A stretch of 64,000 nucleotides of DNA from an uncultured Alistipes sp. GTDB taxonomy: Bacteria > Bacteroidota > Bacteroidia > Bacteroidales > Rikenellaceae. The position numbers and the translations under genes were made by a program. The notes below the pieces were generated by a model, which worked only from the letters and a program-made list of their open reading frames with translations, did not search any database and was not told where the DNA came from. Location: the NCBI GenBank assembly GCA_944321765.1, contig CALUMQ010000012.1:1-64000 (forward strand). Reading direction: 5' to 3'. Of this stretch, positions 7,914 through 16,532 are shown one piece after another (positions within the stretch are counted from its first letter, which is position 1; each line of letters starts with the position of its first letter).

Positions 7914-9323
7914 ATGGCAAGAAAGAAAGCGAACTATCCCCTCATCGAGGGGCTTGAAATCACGACCCTGGCCGCCGAAGGCAAGGCCATGGGGCGGTGG
8001 AACGACGTGGTGGTCTTCGTGCCGATGACCGTCCCGGGCGACGTGGTCGACGTGCAGATCCGCACCAAACGCCGTCGCTTCATGGAGGGCTACGTCGTGC
8101 GCTATGTGAAACGCTCGGCGCAGCGCGTGGAGCCCTTCTGCGAACACTTCGGCGTCTGCGGGGGGTGCAAGTGGCAGAACCTCCCCTACGGGGAGCAGCT
8201 TGCCTTCAAGACGACGCAGGTCCGCGACCAGCTGACGCGCATCGGCAAGCTCGAACTTCCCGAAATCGCCCCCTGCCTCGGCTCCGCGGCGACGCGCTAC
8301 TACCGCAACAAGCTCGAATTCACCTTCTCCGACCGCCGCTGGCTCACGCGCGAGGAGGTGGCTTCGGGCGCCGATCTTGAGGCGTCGCCGGCCGTGGGGT
8401 TCCACATCCCCGGGATGTTCGACAAGGTGCTCGACATCCGTCGTTGCTGGCTGCAGCCCGATCCGTCGAACGCCATCCGCCTGGAGACCAAACGCTTCTG
8501 CCTCCAGCACGGCTATACGTTCCACAACGCCCGCGAACACACGGGACTGATGCGCAACATGGTCATCCGCACGTCGTCGACCGGCGAGGTGATGGTGATC
8601 GTGGTCTTCGGCGCCGAGGACCGGGAGCGCCGCGAAGCGCTGTTGGACCACCTCGCGCAGACCTTCCCGCAGATCACGTCGCTCTTCTACATCGTCAACA
8701 CGAAGCTCAACGACTCGACGGGCGACCTCGACGCGGTGTGCTACCGCGGCAAGGACCACATCATCGAGGAGATGGAGGGGCTGCGCTTCAAGGTGGGGCC
8801 GAAGTCCTTCTACCAGACCAACTCGGCGCAGGCCTACGAGCTCTACAAGGTGGCACGGCAGTTCGCCGACCTCGGGCCCGACGACGTGCTCTACGACCTC
8901 TACACCGGCACGGGCACCATCGCCAACTTCTGCGCCGCGCAGTGTGCGCGGGTGGTGGGCATCGAGTACGTGCCCGAAGCGATTGCCGACGCGAAGGTCA
9001 ACTCCGCACTGAACGGCATCCGCAATACGGCCTTCTACGCCGGCGACATGAAGGCGGTTCTGGACGACGCCTTTGTGGCGGCGAACGGACGTCCGAACGT
9101 CATCATCCTCGATCCGCCGCGCGCGGGGGTCGACGAACCGGTTCTGGAGGTGATCCTGCGCGCCGCCCCGGAGCGGATCGTCTACGTGAGCTGCAACCCC
9201 GCGACGCAGGCCCGCGACCTGGCGCTGCTGGCCGGCGCCTACCGTGTCGAGGCGGTGCAGCCGGTCGACATGTTCCCCCACACGCACCACGTGGAGAATG
9301 TCGTGAAGCTCGTGCGCCGTTAG
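7914..9323 (+). CDS. rlmD: 23S rRNA (uracil-5)-methyltransferase, RlmD/RumA type
   Basis: A 469-residue class I methyltransferase forming 5-methyluridine in 23S rRNA. An N-terminal TRAM domain (about 8-65) precedes the iron-sulfur cluster motif with Cys76, Cys82 and Cys85 (FCEHFGVCGGCKWQN). LYDLYTGTGTIANFCA is the AdoMet loop, NVIILDPPRAG carries motif IV, and IVYVSCNPATQARDLALL holds the catalytic Cys. VDMFPHTHHVENVVKL is the signature C-terminus. The family also contains RlmC and TrmA-like enzymes, so the exact uridine is inferred from length and from the Fe-S motif. The gene is monocistronic. Confidence 0.9.
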   Translation: MARKKANYPLIEGLEITTLAAEGKAMGRWNDVVVFVPMTVPGDVVDVQIRTKRRRFMEGYVVRYVKRSAQRVEPFCEHFGVCGGCKWQNLPYGEQLAFKTTQVRDQLTRIGKLELPEIAPCLGSAATRYYRNKLEFTFSDRRWLTREEVASGADLEASPAVGFHIPGMFDKVLDIRRCWLQPDPSNAIRLETKRFCLQHGYTFHNAREHTGLMRNMVIRTSSTGEVMVIVVFGAEDRERREALLDHLAQTFPQITSLFYIVNTKLNDSTGDLDAVCYRGKDHIIEEMEGLRFKVGPKSFYQTNSAQAYELYKVARQFADLGPDDVLYDLYTGTGTIANFCAAQCARVVGIEYVPEAIADAKVNSALNGIRNTAFYAGDMKAVLDDAFVAANGRPNVIILDPPRAGVDEPVLEVILRAAPERIVYVSCNPATQARDLALLAGAYRVEAVQPVDMFPHTHHVENVVKLVRR

Positions 9324-9355
9324 GGGCGGCATCCGCATCCGCGGCCGATACCCGA

Positions 9356-9391
9356 GGTCCGCGATGCAGTATTTCCGTCGGCGGACCGTTT
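9356..9391 (+). terminator. Weak terminator candidate after the rlmD-like gene
   Basis: GGTCCGC (9356-9362) pairs with GCGGACC (9381-9387) over an 18-nt loop, followed by GTTTT. The loop is long and the T run short, so this is tentative. Confidence 0.35.
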
Positions 9392-9452
9392 TAGGATAAA
9401 GAGATTCTTCAAACGACAGGAAGTTTTTGTTTCACGCAAAAATCCGCACATC

Positions 9453-10142
9453 ATGAAACGACTGATTCTACTGGCCGTCGCGGCGCTCGTGGCGCTCCCG
9501 GCCGCTGCACAGATGCAGGAAGCCTATCCGAGCTACATCCAGGTCAACGGACGTGCCGAGATGGAGGTCACGCCCGACGAATTCTACCTGCAGATCATCA
9601 TCAACGAGCGCGACTCGAAGGGAAAGATCTCCGTCGAGAGCCAGCAGCGCGACATGATCGCGGCGCTGAAGAGGCTGGGGATCGACGTCGACCGGCAGCT
9701 CAGGATGGCCAACCTTTCGAGCGAGTTCTTCAAGAAGAACACCTCGGTGGCGATGGCCAAATACCAGCTGCAGCTGGGATCGTCGGCCGAGGTGGCTCGG
9801 GCCTGGCAGGCGCTGGACAACCTGGGGATCTCGGATGTCTCGATCCTGAAGGTCTCGCACTCGAAGATCGACCAGTACAAGGAGCAGGTGCGCGTTGCGG
9901 CGATCCGCAACGCCCGTCAGAATGCCGAGACGCTGGCCGAGGCCATCGGACAGTCGGTGGGCAAGTGCTTCTACATCTACGACTCGAACAGCAACGTCAT
10001 GCCGGTGATGTACGACAACATGATGCTGATGCGCAGCGCCAAGGCCTCCGGAGCGGTCGAGATGCAGGCCGAGGAGGAGCCGCTGGAGTTCAAGACCATC
10101 CGCCTGGAGTACAACGTGCAGACGAAGTTCGTGCTGGAGTAG
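9453..10142 (+). CDS. SIMPL domain-containing periplasmic protein (DUF541)
   Basis: A 229-residue exported protein. The signal peptide is MKRLILLAVAALVALPAAAQ. The mature part begins with a short segment and VNGRAEMEVTPDEFYLQIII, the usual beginning of SIMPL/DUF541 domains, and continues with a long amphipathic middle (QQRDMIAALKRLGID) and KEQVRVAAIRNARQNAETLAEAIG. Family members include BP26 and LIMP-like periplasmic or outer-membrane-associated proteins, and their biochemical role is poorly defined. The gene has its own downstream terminator. Confidence 0.88.
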   Translation: MKRLILLAVAALVALPAAAQMQEAYPSYIQVNGRAEMEVTPDEFYLQIIINERDSKGKISVESQQRDMIAALKRLGIDVDRQLRMANLSSEFFKKNTSVAMAKYQLQLGSSAEVARAWQALDNLGISDVSILKVSHSKIDQYKEQVRVAAIRNARQNAETLAEAIGQSVGKCFYIYDSNSNVMPVMYDNMMLMRSAKASGAVEMQAEEEPLEFKTIRLEYNVQTKFVLE

Positions 10143-10174
10143 CCGGCGGCTTCGGCGAGCGGAAGGCGAAAAGG

Positions 10175-10213
10175 CGGGCGGCGACCTGTAAAGGCCGCCG
10201 CCCGTTGTTTTTT
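10175..10213 (+). terminator. Intrinsic terminator of the SIMPL gene
   Basis: A 9-bp GC stem (10175-10183 with 10196-10204) is followed by TTGTTTTTT, 33 bp after the SIMPL stop codon. It separates the convergent SIMPL and efflux genes. Confidence 0.8.
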
Positions 10214-10230
10214 GCCCCCGGGGGCGGGAA

Positions 10231-11418
10231 TCACTCCTTGCCCGTAAGACGGGGCAGCAGCCAGCGGTGGCAGAAGATCCCCGCGACGAGGGCGATGAAC
10301 CCTCCGGCATACCCGATCCAGGCGATCGTGAGTCCCGAGCAGACGAATCCTCCGAGCAGGGCGCCGCTGCCGATTCCGAGGTTGAAGATGCCCGAGTAGA
10401 CCGACATGGCCACGGCCGTCGACTGGGGCGCGAAGCGGATGATTTCGGACTGGAAGACGAGGTTGTAGAGGGTGGCGGCCAGTCCCCAGAGCAGGCAGAG
10501 CGCCACGGTGGTGACGGGCGTGAGGACGGCGCCGCGCAGGAGCAGCAGCGCTGCGGCAACGCCTCCCACGGCGCCATAGGCGAAGCGCTTCGGAGCGCGG
10601 CCGAAGTAGCGCGAGAAGAGGATGCTGGCGAGGATGCCCACGGCGCCGAAGAGCGTGAGCAGCAGGGTGATCTGCGTGTCGTTCATCCCGGCGGTCTGCT
10701 GGAGGAAGGGCTCGATGTAGCTGTATCCGGTGTAGTGGGCCGTGATGAGGAGCAGCGTGAGGAGGTAGATGCCCAGCAGCTGGGGACGTTCGAGCAGGTG
10801 CGGCACCTCGCGCAGCGAGATGGCGTTGTCGCTCCGCACGCGGGGGAAGCTGCGCGCCAGCAGCAGCCACACGAGGGCGGCGGCGATGGCGATGTAGAGG
10901 AAGGTCATGCGCCACCCGGCGTGCAGCCCGACGACGCGTCCCAGGGGGAGTCCGACGATCATGGCGATCGAGGTTCCGGTGATGATCATGCCCAGGGCCG
11001 TGGAGCCGCGTCCCGCAGGGGCGACGCGCACGGCCAGCGGCGTGGTGATCGACCAGAAGATGGCGTGGGAGCAGGCCACGCCGATGCGCGAGATCATCAG
11101 CGTGGCGTAGGAGGCGGCGACGGCCGAGAGCAGGTGGCTCCCGACGAAGAGCGCCACGATGGCCAGCAGCAGTTTGCGGTATTCGAGGCGTGCGACCAGC
11201 AGCATGAGCGGCAGCGAGGCCACGGCCACGACCCAGGCGTAGACGGTGATGAGCAGTCCGGCGGTTGCTTCGGAGATCCCGAAGTCGCGGGCGATGTCCG
11301 AAAGCAGCCCGATGGGGATGAACTCCGAGGTATTGAACACGAAGGCCGCGCAGGTCAGCGCGAGGACGGGGATCCAGGCGTGGAGCGACGGCAGGGAGGG
11401 AGACAGGGTGCGCTTCAA
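10231..11418 (-). CDS. Sugar-efflux MFS transporter, SotB-like (DHA1 family)
   Basis: A 395-residue inner-membrane major-facilitator protein with about 12 hydrophobic segments. The first helix carries FNTSEFIPIGLLSDIARDFG, the signature of the SotB/YdeA sugar-efflux branch, and WSITTPLAVRVAP and the motif-A-like RYFGRAPKR follow. The frame stays open to an ATG at 11478, but a perfect -7 element (TAACTTTG, 11446-11453, minus) lies inside that extension. I therefore prefer the TTG at 11418 (LKRTLSPSLPS), which also gives the usual length of about 396. The substrate could be sugars or drugs. Confidence 0.8.
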   Translation of the reverse strand: MKRTLSPSLPSLHAWIPVLALTCAAFVFNTSEFIPIGLLSDIARDFGISEATAGLLITVYAWVVAVASLPLMLLVARLEYRKLLLAIVALFVGSHLLSAVAASYATLMISRIGVACSHAIFWSITTPLAVRVAPAGRGSTALGMIITGTSIAMIVGLPLGRVVGLHAGWRMTFLYIAIAAALVWLLLARSFPRVRSDNAISLREVPHLLERPQLLGIYLLTLLLITAHYTGYSYIEPFLQQTAGMNDTQITLLLTLFGAVGILASILFSRYFGRAPKRFAYGAVGGVAAALLLLRGAVLTPVTTVALCLLWGLAATLYNLVFQSEIIRFAPQSTAVAMSVYSGIFNLGIGSGALLGGFVCSGLTIAWIGYAGGFIALVAGIFCHRWLLPRLTGKE

Positions 11419-11445
11419 GATATTAAAGATTTTTAAAAAGCCGCG

Positions 11446-11453
11446 CAAAGTTA
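11446..11453 (-). promoter_or_regulatory. -7 element of the SotB-like gene
   Basis: TAACTTTG on the minus strand matches TAnnTTTG. It lies downstream of the first possible ATG (11478) and so decides in favour of the internal TTG start at 11418. Confidence 0.55.
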
Positions 11454-11491
11454 GGATTTCTTCCGAAAAAGCGTGCACCCCGGGGCAAATT

Positions 11492-11523
11492 TTTGGGGAG
11501 ATTTCGGAAAATCATTATATTTG
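11492..11523 (+). promoter_or_regulatory. Promoter of the cdd gene cluster
   Basis: TTTG (11492-11495), 20 bp, TATATTTG (11516-11523): a full Bacteroidota consensus, 53 bp before the cdd start codon. Confidence 0.85.
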
Positions 11524-11576
11524 TCGTTCACCCCTGCCTGCGTGGCGGGGTCTGACAACCTTCAGATGGAGCGTTT

Positions 11577-12032
11577 ATGAAACAGAGCTTTCGGTTCGAT
11601 TACGAACATTATGCCGCCCTTGCGGAGCTTCCGGCGTCGGACCGCGCCCTGGTCGAGGAGGCCGGGCGCGCTACGGCGGCTTCGTATGCTCCCTATTCGA
11701 AATTCCGCGTGGGGGCCGCCGCGCGGCTGCGCAGCGGCCGCATCCTCCACGGCAGCAACGTCGAGAGCGAGGTCTTCCCGGCGGGACTGTGCGCCGAGCG
11801 GACGCTGCTCTTCCACGCTGCGGCCAACCACCCCGACGATCCCGTCGAGGCGCTGGCCATCGCCTCGGCGCCCTCGGAGCGCGAGTGCTACCCCTGCGGG
11901 CAGTGCCGCCAGGTGCTGCTCGATACCGAGCGCCGCCAGGGCTCGCCGATCCGCATCATCATGAGCGGCGGCGGCACGGCGACGGTCGTCGCCTCGGCCG
12001 AGTGTCTGCTGCCCTTCACCTTCATCCTGTAA
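11577..12032 (+). CDS. cdd: Cytidine deaminase
   Basis: A 151-residue tetramer-type enzyme that deaminates cytidine and deoxycytidine to the uridine forms for pyrimidine salvage. Zinc ligands and the catalytic Glu appear as GLCAER (CAE) and CYPCGQCRQ (two Cys). SNVESEVFPAGL is the substrate-binding Asn/Glu segment. The three-Cys ligand set marks the small tetrameric family. It is the first gene after a consensus promoter and is followed 10 bp later by an RluA gene, so the two are probably co-transcribed. Confidence 0.94.
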   Translation: MKQSFRFDYEHYAALAELPASDRALVEEAGRATAASYAPYSKFRVGAAARLRSGRILHGSNVESEVFPAGLCAERTLLFHAAANHPDDPVEALAIASAPSERECYPCGQCRQVLLDTERRQGSPIRIIMSGGGTATVVASAECLLPFTFIL

Positions 12033-12042
12033 ACACCTCCCG

Positions 12043-12732
12043 ATGTTCCGTCCCGAAGACATTCTCTACGAAGACAACCACCTGCTGGTGGTCAACAAGC
12101 ATTGCGGCGATCTGGTGCAGCCCGACCCCTCGGGCGAGAGCGCGCTCGAGGATCAGATCAAGGCCTACCTCAAGGAGCGCGACGCCAAACCCGGAGCGGT
12201 GTTCCTCGGGGTGGTGCACCGCATCGACCGCCCGGTGAGCGGCGCGGTGCTCTTCGCCAAGACCTCGAAGGCCCTCACGCGGCTCAACGAGATGCTGCGC
12301 GAGGGGCGCATCCGCAAGGTCTACTGGGCGCTGACCGAGTCGCGTCCGGTTCCCGAGTCGGGGGAGCTGAGCCACTACATCCTGCGCGACGGACGCACGA
12401 ACCGCTCGCGGGCCTACGACGCCCCGAAGGGCGATGCGAAACTCGCGCGCCTGCGCTACGCGACGATCGGCGCCGGAACGCACTACACGCTTGTGGAGGT
12501 CGAACTGCTCACCGGACGTCACCACCAGATCCGTGCCCAGCTGTCGAAGATCGGCTGCCCGATCCGCGGCGATCTGAAGTACGGCGCACGGCGTTCGCTG
12601 CCCGACGGCGGTATCTCGCTCCACTCGCGCCGCGTGGAGTTCGACCATCCGGTGCGTCACGAGCCCGTTGCGGTGACCGCTCCGGTCCCCGCGGGCGACA
12701 ACCTCTGGGCCTGCTTCGAGTCGCTCGGCTGA
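12043..12732 (+). CDS. RluA family RNA pseudouridine synthase
   Basis: A 229-residue stand-alone pseudouridine synthase domain without an S4 RNA-binding domain. The catalytic Asp lies in VVHRIDRPVSGAVLFAKT, with Pro-Val in place of the commoner x-T. LLTGRHHQIRAQLS and IRGDLKYGA are the conserved later motifs. It would convert specific uridines of rRNA or tRNA to pseudouridine; the target cannot be assigned. It is 10 bp downstream of cdd. Confidence 0.92.
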   Translation: MFRPEDILYEDNHLLVVNKHCGDLVQPDPSGESALEDQIKAYLKERDAKPGAVFLGVVHRIDRPVSGAVLFAKTSKALTRLNEMLREGRIRKVYWALTESRPVPESGELSHYILRDGRTNRSRAYDAPKGDAKLARLRYATIGAGTHYTLVEVELLTGRHHQIRAQLSKIGCPIRGDLKYGARRSLPDGGISLHSRRVEFDHPVRHEPVAVTAPVPAGDNLWACFESLG

Positions 12733-12784
12733 GCGCCGGCGGCCGACGAACCATCCATCCGTAAGTAAATCCGTGTAGCGTATC

Positions 12785-13240
12785 ATGCGAATGCTTGTAC
12801 AGCGTGTCGGTCACGCATCGGTCACGATCGGCGGGGAGCTTCATGCCCGCATCGGTCAGGGGCTGCTGGTCTTTGTCGGCGTCGGGCACGACGACACCGA
12901 CGAGGATCTGGAATATCTTGTCGGAAAGCTCGTGCGTCTGAGGATCTTCGACGACGACAACGGCGTGATGAACCGCGACGTCGTGCAGGCCGGGGGCGAG
13001 GTGCTGGTCGTGAGCCAGTTCACGCTGATGGCCTCCACGCGCAAGGGCAACCGTCCGAGCTATATCCGCGCGGCGGGCGAGGCGGTGTCGCGTCCGTTGT
13101 ACGAACGCTTTGCCGCCCGGGTTTCGGAGACGCTCGGACGTCCGGCCGCCACGGGCGTCTTCGGCGCCGACATGCAGGTGGAGCTGCTCAACGACGGCCC
13201 CGTGACGATCTGGATCGACTCCCGCAACCGCGAATACTGA
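12785..13240 (+). CDS. dtd: D-aminoacyl-tRNA deacylase
   Basis: A 151-residue DTD1-type proofreading enzyme that hydrolyses D-aminoacyl-tRNA and Gly-tRNA-Ala. The start MRMLVQRVGHASVTIGG is typical, SQFTLMASTRKGNRPSY is the catalytic SQFTL motif, and NDGPVTI carries the Gly-cisPro motif that enforces chirality. Length is normal. It is 52 bp downstream of the RluA gene and probably part of the same plus-strand unit. Confidence 0.96.
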   Translation: MRMLVQRVGHASVTIGGELHARIGQGLLVFVGVGHDDTDEDLEYLVGKLVRLRIFDDDNGVMNRDVVQAGGEVLVVSQFTLMASTRKGNRPSYIRAAGEAVSRPLYERFAARVSETLGRPAATGVFGADMQVELLNDGPVTIWIDSRNREY

Positions 13241-13300
13241 TCCGTACATGCTTACCCGCGCATATTGATTGATTTGACAACCATACATCCATCACATCCC

Positions 13301-14548
13301 ATGTTGAATTCCATGCCTGCCATGATGCGACACTTCTGTTATACGCTTTACGCCCTTGCCGCGCTGCTCTTCACGGCATCCTGCAGCGACAGCAGTTCCG
13401 AAGAGAACAACTGGTTCGAGAGTCCGTCGGCAACGGTCGACGGCACGACGGTGACCTTCGCCTGCGCCACGCATTTTGCCGAATCGGTGCTGAACAACAC
13501 GAAGGCAGGTTTTGCCTGCCTGCCCCTCTCTTCCGACGACTCCCCGGAGCTCTTGGTGACGACGACCGTCACCGTCGAGGGCAGCACCCTCCGCGGTACG
13601 ATGTCGGGACTCCTCCCGCAGACCGTCTACCTCTACTACGCCTTTGTCGAGTCGAACGACTCGCGGATACAGAGCGCCATGGCGACCTTCACCACCGGAG
13701 CCGGCGCGATGCCCGATCCGGACCCCGATCCGAACCCCGATCCGAACCCGAATCCCGATCCTTCGGCCCTTGCCGACCATACCCGATGGGCCGAACTGCC
13801 GGCCATCGACGCGTCGTCGGACGACCTCCATTATGCGGCGCACTTCTGCGCGGGGCTTCCCGGCGGCCGCAACTACTCGGTGTGCTACGACGCCGGGCAT
13901 CGCAGCGGTCTGTGGGTGGCCTTCCCGATCCATGCGTGCTACAAGGGCGACCAGAGCCGCACCGACGCATGGGCCTACGACCCCGAGATTGCACAATCCG
14001 TGCAACCCAATCTGGTCGACGGGTCGTATCAGCCGCAGATCGGATACTCGCGCGGGCACCTGCTCGCCTCGGGAGACCGCACGTCGAGCTACGCGGCCAA
14101 CGCGCAGACCTTCTATGTGACCAACATGGCCCCGCAGTGGCAGAACAGCTTCAACGACGGCGTGTGGTCGATGCTCGAGACCGACTGCTGGAACGACAAG
14201 AACGTCTGCGCCGATACGCTCTACGTGGTTTCGGGCGTATGGTTCGGCAACGAATCGACGACCGTCCAGGACCGGAGCGGCCGGAGGTGCGTCGTTCCGA
14301 CGAACTTCTACCGGGTGCTGCTGCGCTCGAAGGCGGGCAACACCGGGCGTCCGGTGTGGGAGCTCTCGGCCGATGAGCTCCAGTGTGTGGGCTTCTGGTT
14401 CGACAATCGCGCCTATTCGAACGGCAAGCCGTCGCAGCAGATGACCTCGGTGGCCGAGATCGAGGCGAAGACCGGGCTGACCTTCTTTGCCAACGTCCCG
14501 CAGGCCCCGAAGGCGGAATACAGCGCTTCGGCGTGGAGCTTCCGTTAG
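13301..14548 (+). CDS. Lipoprotein DNA/RNA non-specific endonuclease (NUC1 family)
   Basis: A protein of about 415 residues with a lipobox (LFTASC) at the end of the signal peptide, so probably anchored on the periplasmic or outer face. A beta-rich N-terminal domain resembling Bacteroidota fibronectin-like modules is joined by an acidic Pro-rich linker (repeated DP/NP dipeptides near 145-160) to a betabetaalpha-Me nuclease. YSRGHLLASGDR carries the catalytic His, with Ser replacing the first residue of DRGH, and NMAPQWQNSFN gives the metal-binding Asn. ATGs at 13301, 13313, 13322 and 13325 are all possible starts. It may scavenge extracellular nucleic acid. A radical SAM gene begins 1 bp after its stop. 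Confidence 0.85.
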   Translation: MLNSMPAMMRHFCYTLYALAALLFTASCSDSSSEENNWFESPSATVDGTTVTFACATHFAESVLNNTKAGFACLPLSSDDSPELLVTTTVTVEGSTLRGTMSGLLPQTVYLYYAFVESNDSRIQSAMATFTTGAGAMPDPDPDPNPDPNPNPDPSALADHTRWAELPAIDASSDDLHYAAHFCAGLPGGRNYSVCYDAGHRSGLWVAFPIHACYKGDQSRTDAWAYDPEIAQSVQPNLVDGSYQPQIGYSRGHLLASGDRTSSYAANAQTFYVTNMAPQWQNSFNDGVWSMLETDCWNDKNVCADTLYVVSGVWFGNESTTVQDRSGRRCVVPTNFYRVLLRSKAGNTGRPVWELSADELQCVGFWFDNRAYSNGKPSQQMTSVAEIEAKTGLTFFANVPQAPKAEYSASAWSFR

Positions 14549-14549
14549 G

Positions 14550-15497
14550 ATGACCTATCCCTGGGGCGATACGCGGCGGTTCAACTCCTATGCGGGGTAT
14601 TTCCGCCGGATCTTCGGCGGACGGGTGCAGAAGCTCTCCGTCGATGCGGGTTTCACCTGTCCGAACCGCGACGGGCGGATCTCGACGGGCGGCTGCACGT
14701 TCTGCAACAACGGCGCCTTCACGCCGTCGTACTGCACGCCCGCGAAGAGCATCCGGCAGCAGATCGACGAGGGAATCGAGTTCCACCGCAACCGCTATCG
14801 CACGGCGCAGCGCTACCTGGTCTACTTCCAGGCCTATTCGAACACCTACGCGCCGCTCGAACGCCTCCAGTCGCTCTACGGCGAGGCGCTGTCGCATCCC
14901 GACGTGGCGGGACTGGTCATCGGCACGCGCCCGGACTGCGTCGACGAGCCGACGCTCGACTACCTGGCCGACGTGGCCCGCGAGCGCTACGTGGCCGTGG
15001 AGTACGGCATCGAGTCGACCTTCGACGCCACGCTGCGGGCCGTGAACCGCGGGCACGACTTCGCCTGCGCCGAGCGCGCCGTGGCGATGACCGCCGCGCG
15101 GGGTCTGGCCGTCGGGGGGCACTTCATCCTCGGGCTCCCGGGCGAGACGGACGAGATGCTGCTGGAACAGACGGCACGGATCAACGCCCTGCCGCTCACC
15201 ACGGTGAAATTCCACCAGCTGCAGGTCTTCCGCGGCACGGCGATGGCCGCCGAGTACGATGCGCACCCCGAACGGTTTCGCTTCTGGACGCTGGACGAAT
15301 ACCTCGACCTGTTCATCGGGATCCTGCGCAGGCTGCGCCCCGACGTGGTGGTCGAACGCTTTGCTTCCGAAGCTCCGCCGCGCTACCACTACGGCCGCAA
15401 CTGGGGACTGATCCGCAACGAACAGCTGCTGGCGCTGCTCGAAAAAAGATTGACCGCCCGCGATACATATCAAGGGGAATTTTTTGTACCTTTGTGA
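14550..15497 (+). CDS. Radical SAM protein, TIGR01212 family (YhcC-like)
   Basis: A 315-residue radical SAM enzyme. The cluster motif is spaced CPNRDGRISTGGCTFC (C-x11-C-x2-C), as in the TIGR01212 group rather than the classic CxxxCxxC. GGHFILGLPGETDEMLL and VKFHQLQVFRGTAMA are other conserved blocks. The function of the family is not settled. Related Elp3-like proteins act on RNA. The start codon lies 1 bp after the nuclease stop, so translation is coupled. The DNA around its stop codon contains the -7 element of the next gene. Confidence 0.9.
   Translation: MTYPWGDTRRFNSYAGYFRRIFGGRVQKLSVDAGFTCPNRDGRISTGGCTFCNNGAFTPSYCTPAKSIRQQIDEGIEFHRNRYRTAQRYLVYFQAYSNTYAPLERLQSLYGEALSHPDVAGLVIGTRPDCVDEPTLDYLADVARERYVAVEYGIESTFDATLRAVNRGHDFACAERAVAMTAARGLAVGGHFILGLPGETDEMLLEQTARINALPLTTVKFHQLQVFRGTAMAAEYDAHPERFRFWTLDEYLDLFIGILRRLRPDVVVERFASEAPPRYHYGRNWGLIRNEQLLALLEKRLTARDTYQGEFFVPL
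15487..15494 (+). promoter_or_regulatory. -7 element of the yitT-like gene
   Basis: TACCTTTG matches TAnnTTTG exactly and overlaps the last codons of the radical SAM gene, 43 bp before the ATG at 15538. No TTTG is visible at -33. Confidence 0.55.
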
Positions 15498-15537
15498 ACG
15501 ATGTAATTTTTTCCAAATCAAATACCTTACTCCGCCT

Positions 15538-16431
15538 ATGAAATCCTTCTCCCCGGATCTGATCATGAAACCGCTCAAGGAGTATTTCCTGATGTTTTTC
15601 GGCATGATGCTCTACTCGTTCGGCTGGATCGGCTGTATCCTGCCTGCAAAGGGTGTCGGCGGCGGAGCCGCCGGCTTGTCGCTCGTGCTCTGCACGGCGC
15701 TCGAGAATGTCGGCATCCATCTCCAGATCGGTACGATGGTTTTCATCCTCAATGCCGTGCTGCTCTTCATCGCGGGATTCATCGTGGGATGGAACTTCGG
15801 TCTGAAGACGATCTTCTGCGTTGCGGCCATCTCCGTGGGGATGAACTTCTGGCAGAGCGTCCTTCCCGAGGGCAACTTCCTCGGCATCGACAACCTGCTG
15901 GCCGTGGTGCTGGGCGGTATTCTGGCCGGATTCGGCATCGCCCTGTGCTTCTCGCAGGGCGGCTCGACGGGCGGCACCGACATCGTGGCGATGATCATCA
16001 ACAAGTACCGCACGGTCAGCTACGGCAAGATCCTCATCTACTCCGACTTCATCATCATCGGGTCGTCGCTGCTCGTGGGCATGGGCATCAGCGCCGTGAT
16101 CTACGGATACGTCATGACCGCCGTCGTGGGCTACACGGTCGACATGATCATGGCCGGGAACCAGCAGTCGAGTCAGGTGCTCATCGTCACGCACGACTAC
16201 GAACGCATGGCCGAGGCCATCGTGCAGAACGTCCACCGCGGGGTGACGCTCATCGACTCCCAGGGGTGGTACTCCAAGGAGCAGTCGAAGATCGTCATGG
16301 TGGTGTGCCGCAAGCGCGAGACGGCGATGATCCTCAAGTTCGTCAAGACCATCGACCCCGATGCCTTCATGACCGTGGGATCGGTCATGGGCGTCTACGG
16401 CAAGGGCTTCCAGGCGATCAGCCAGGACTGA
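15538..16431 (+). CDS. YitT family membrane protein (DUF161/DUF2179)
   Basis: A 297-residue integral membrane protein. Five to six hydrophobic segments lie between residues 15 and 205, with the family motif GGSTGGTDIVAMIINKY. A cytoplasmic DUF2179 domain follows (about 215-297), with VTLIDSQGWYSKEQSKIVM and GVYGKGF. The family is widespread, and its transport or regulatory role is unknown. The upstream frame continues further, but the ATG at 15538 fits the -7 element and the first hydrophobic segment. Confidence 0.88.
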   Translation: MKSFSPDLIMKPLKEYFLMFFGMMLYSFGWIGCILPAKGVGGGAAGLSLVLCTALENVGIHLQIGTMVFILNAVLLFIAGFIVGWNFGLKTIFCVAAISVGMNFWQSVLPEGNFLGIDNLLAVVLGGILAGFGIALCFSQGGSTGGTDIVAMIINKYRTVSYGKILIYSDFIIIGSSLLVGMGISAVIYGYVMTAVVGYTVDMIMAGNQQSSQVLIVTHDYERMAEAIVQNVHRGVTLIDSQGWYSKEQSKIVMVVCRKRETAMILKFVKTIDPDAFMTVGSVMGVYGKGFQAISQD

Positions 16432-16532
16432 TTCCCTGCCGGCAGGGCTTCGATCCCTCCTTTTTCCTTCTTTCCGGGAGCGTGCCGTGACCTGCGGCGG
16501 CTCCTTTCGCCTTTTTCAATGACACGTTTCCG

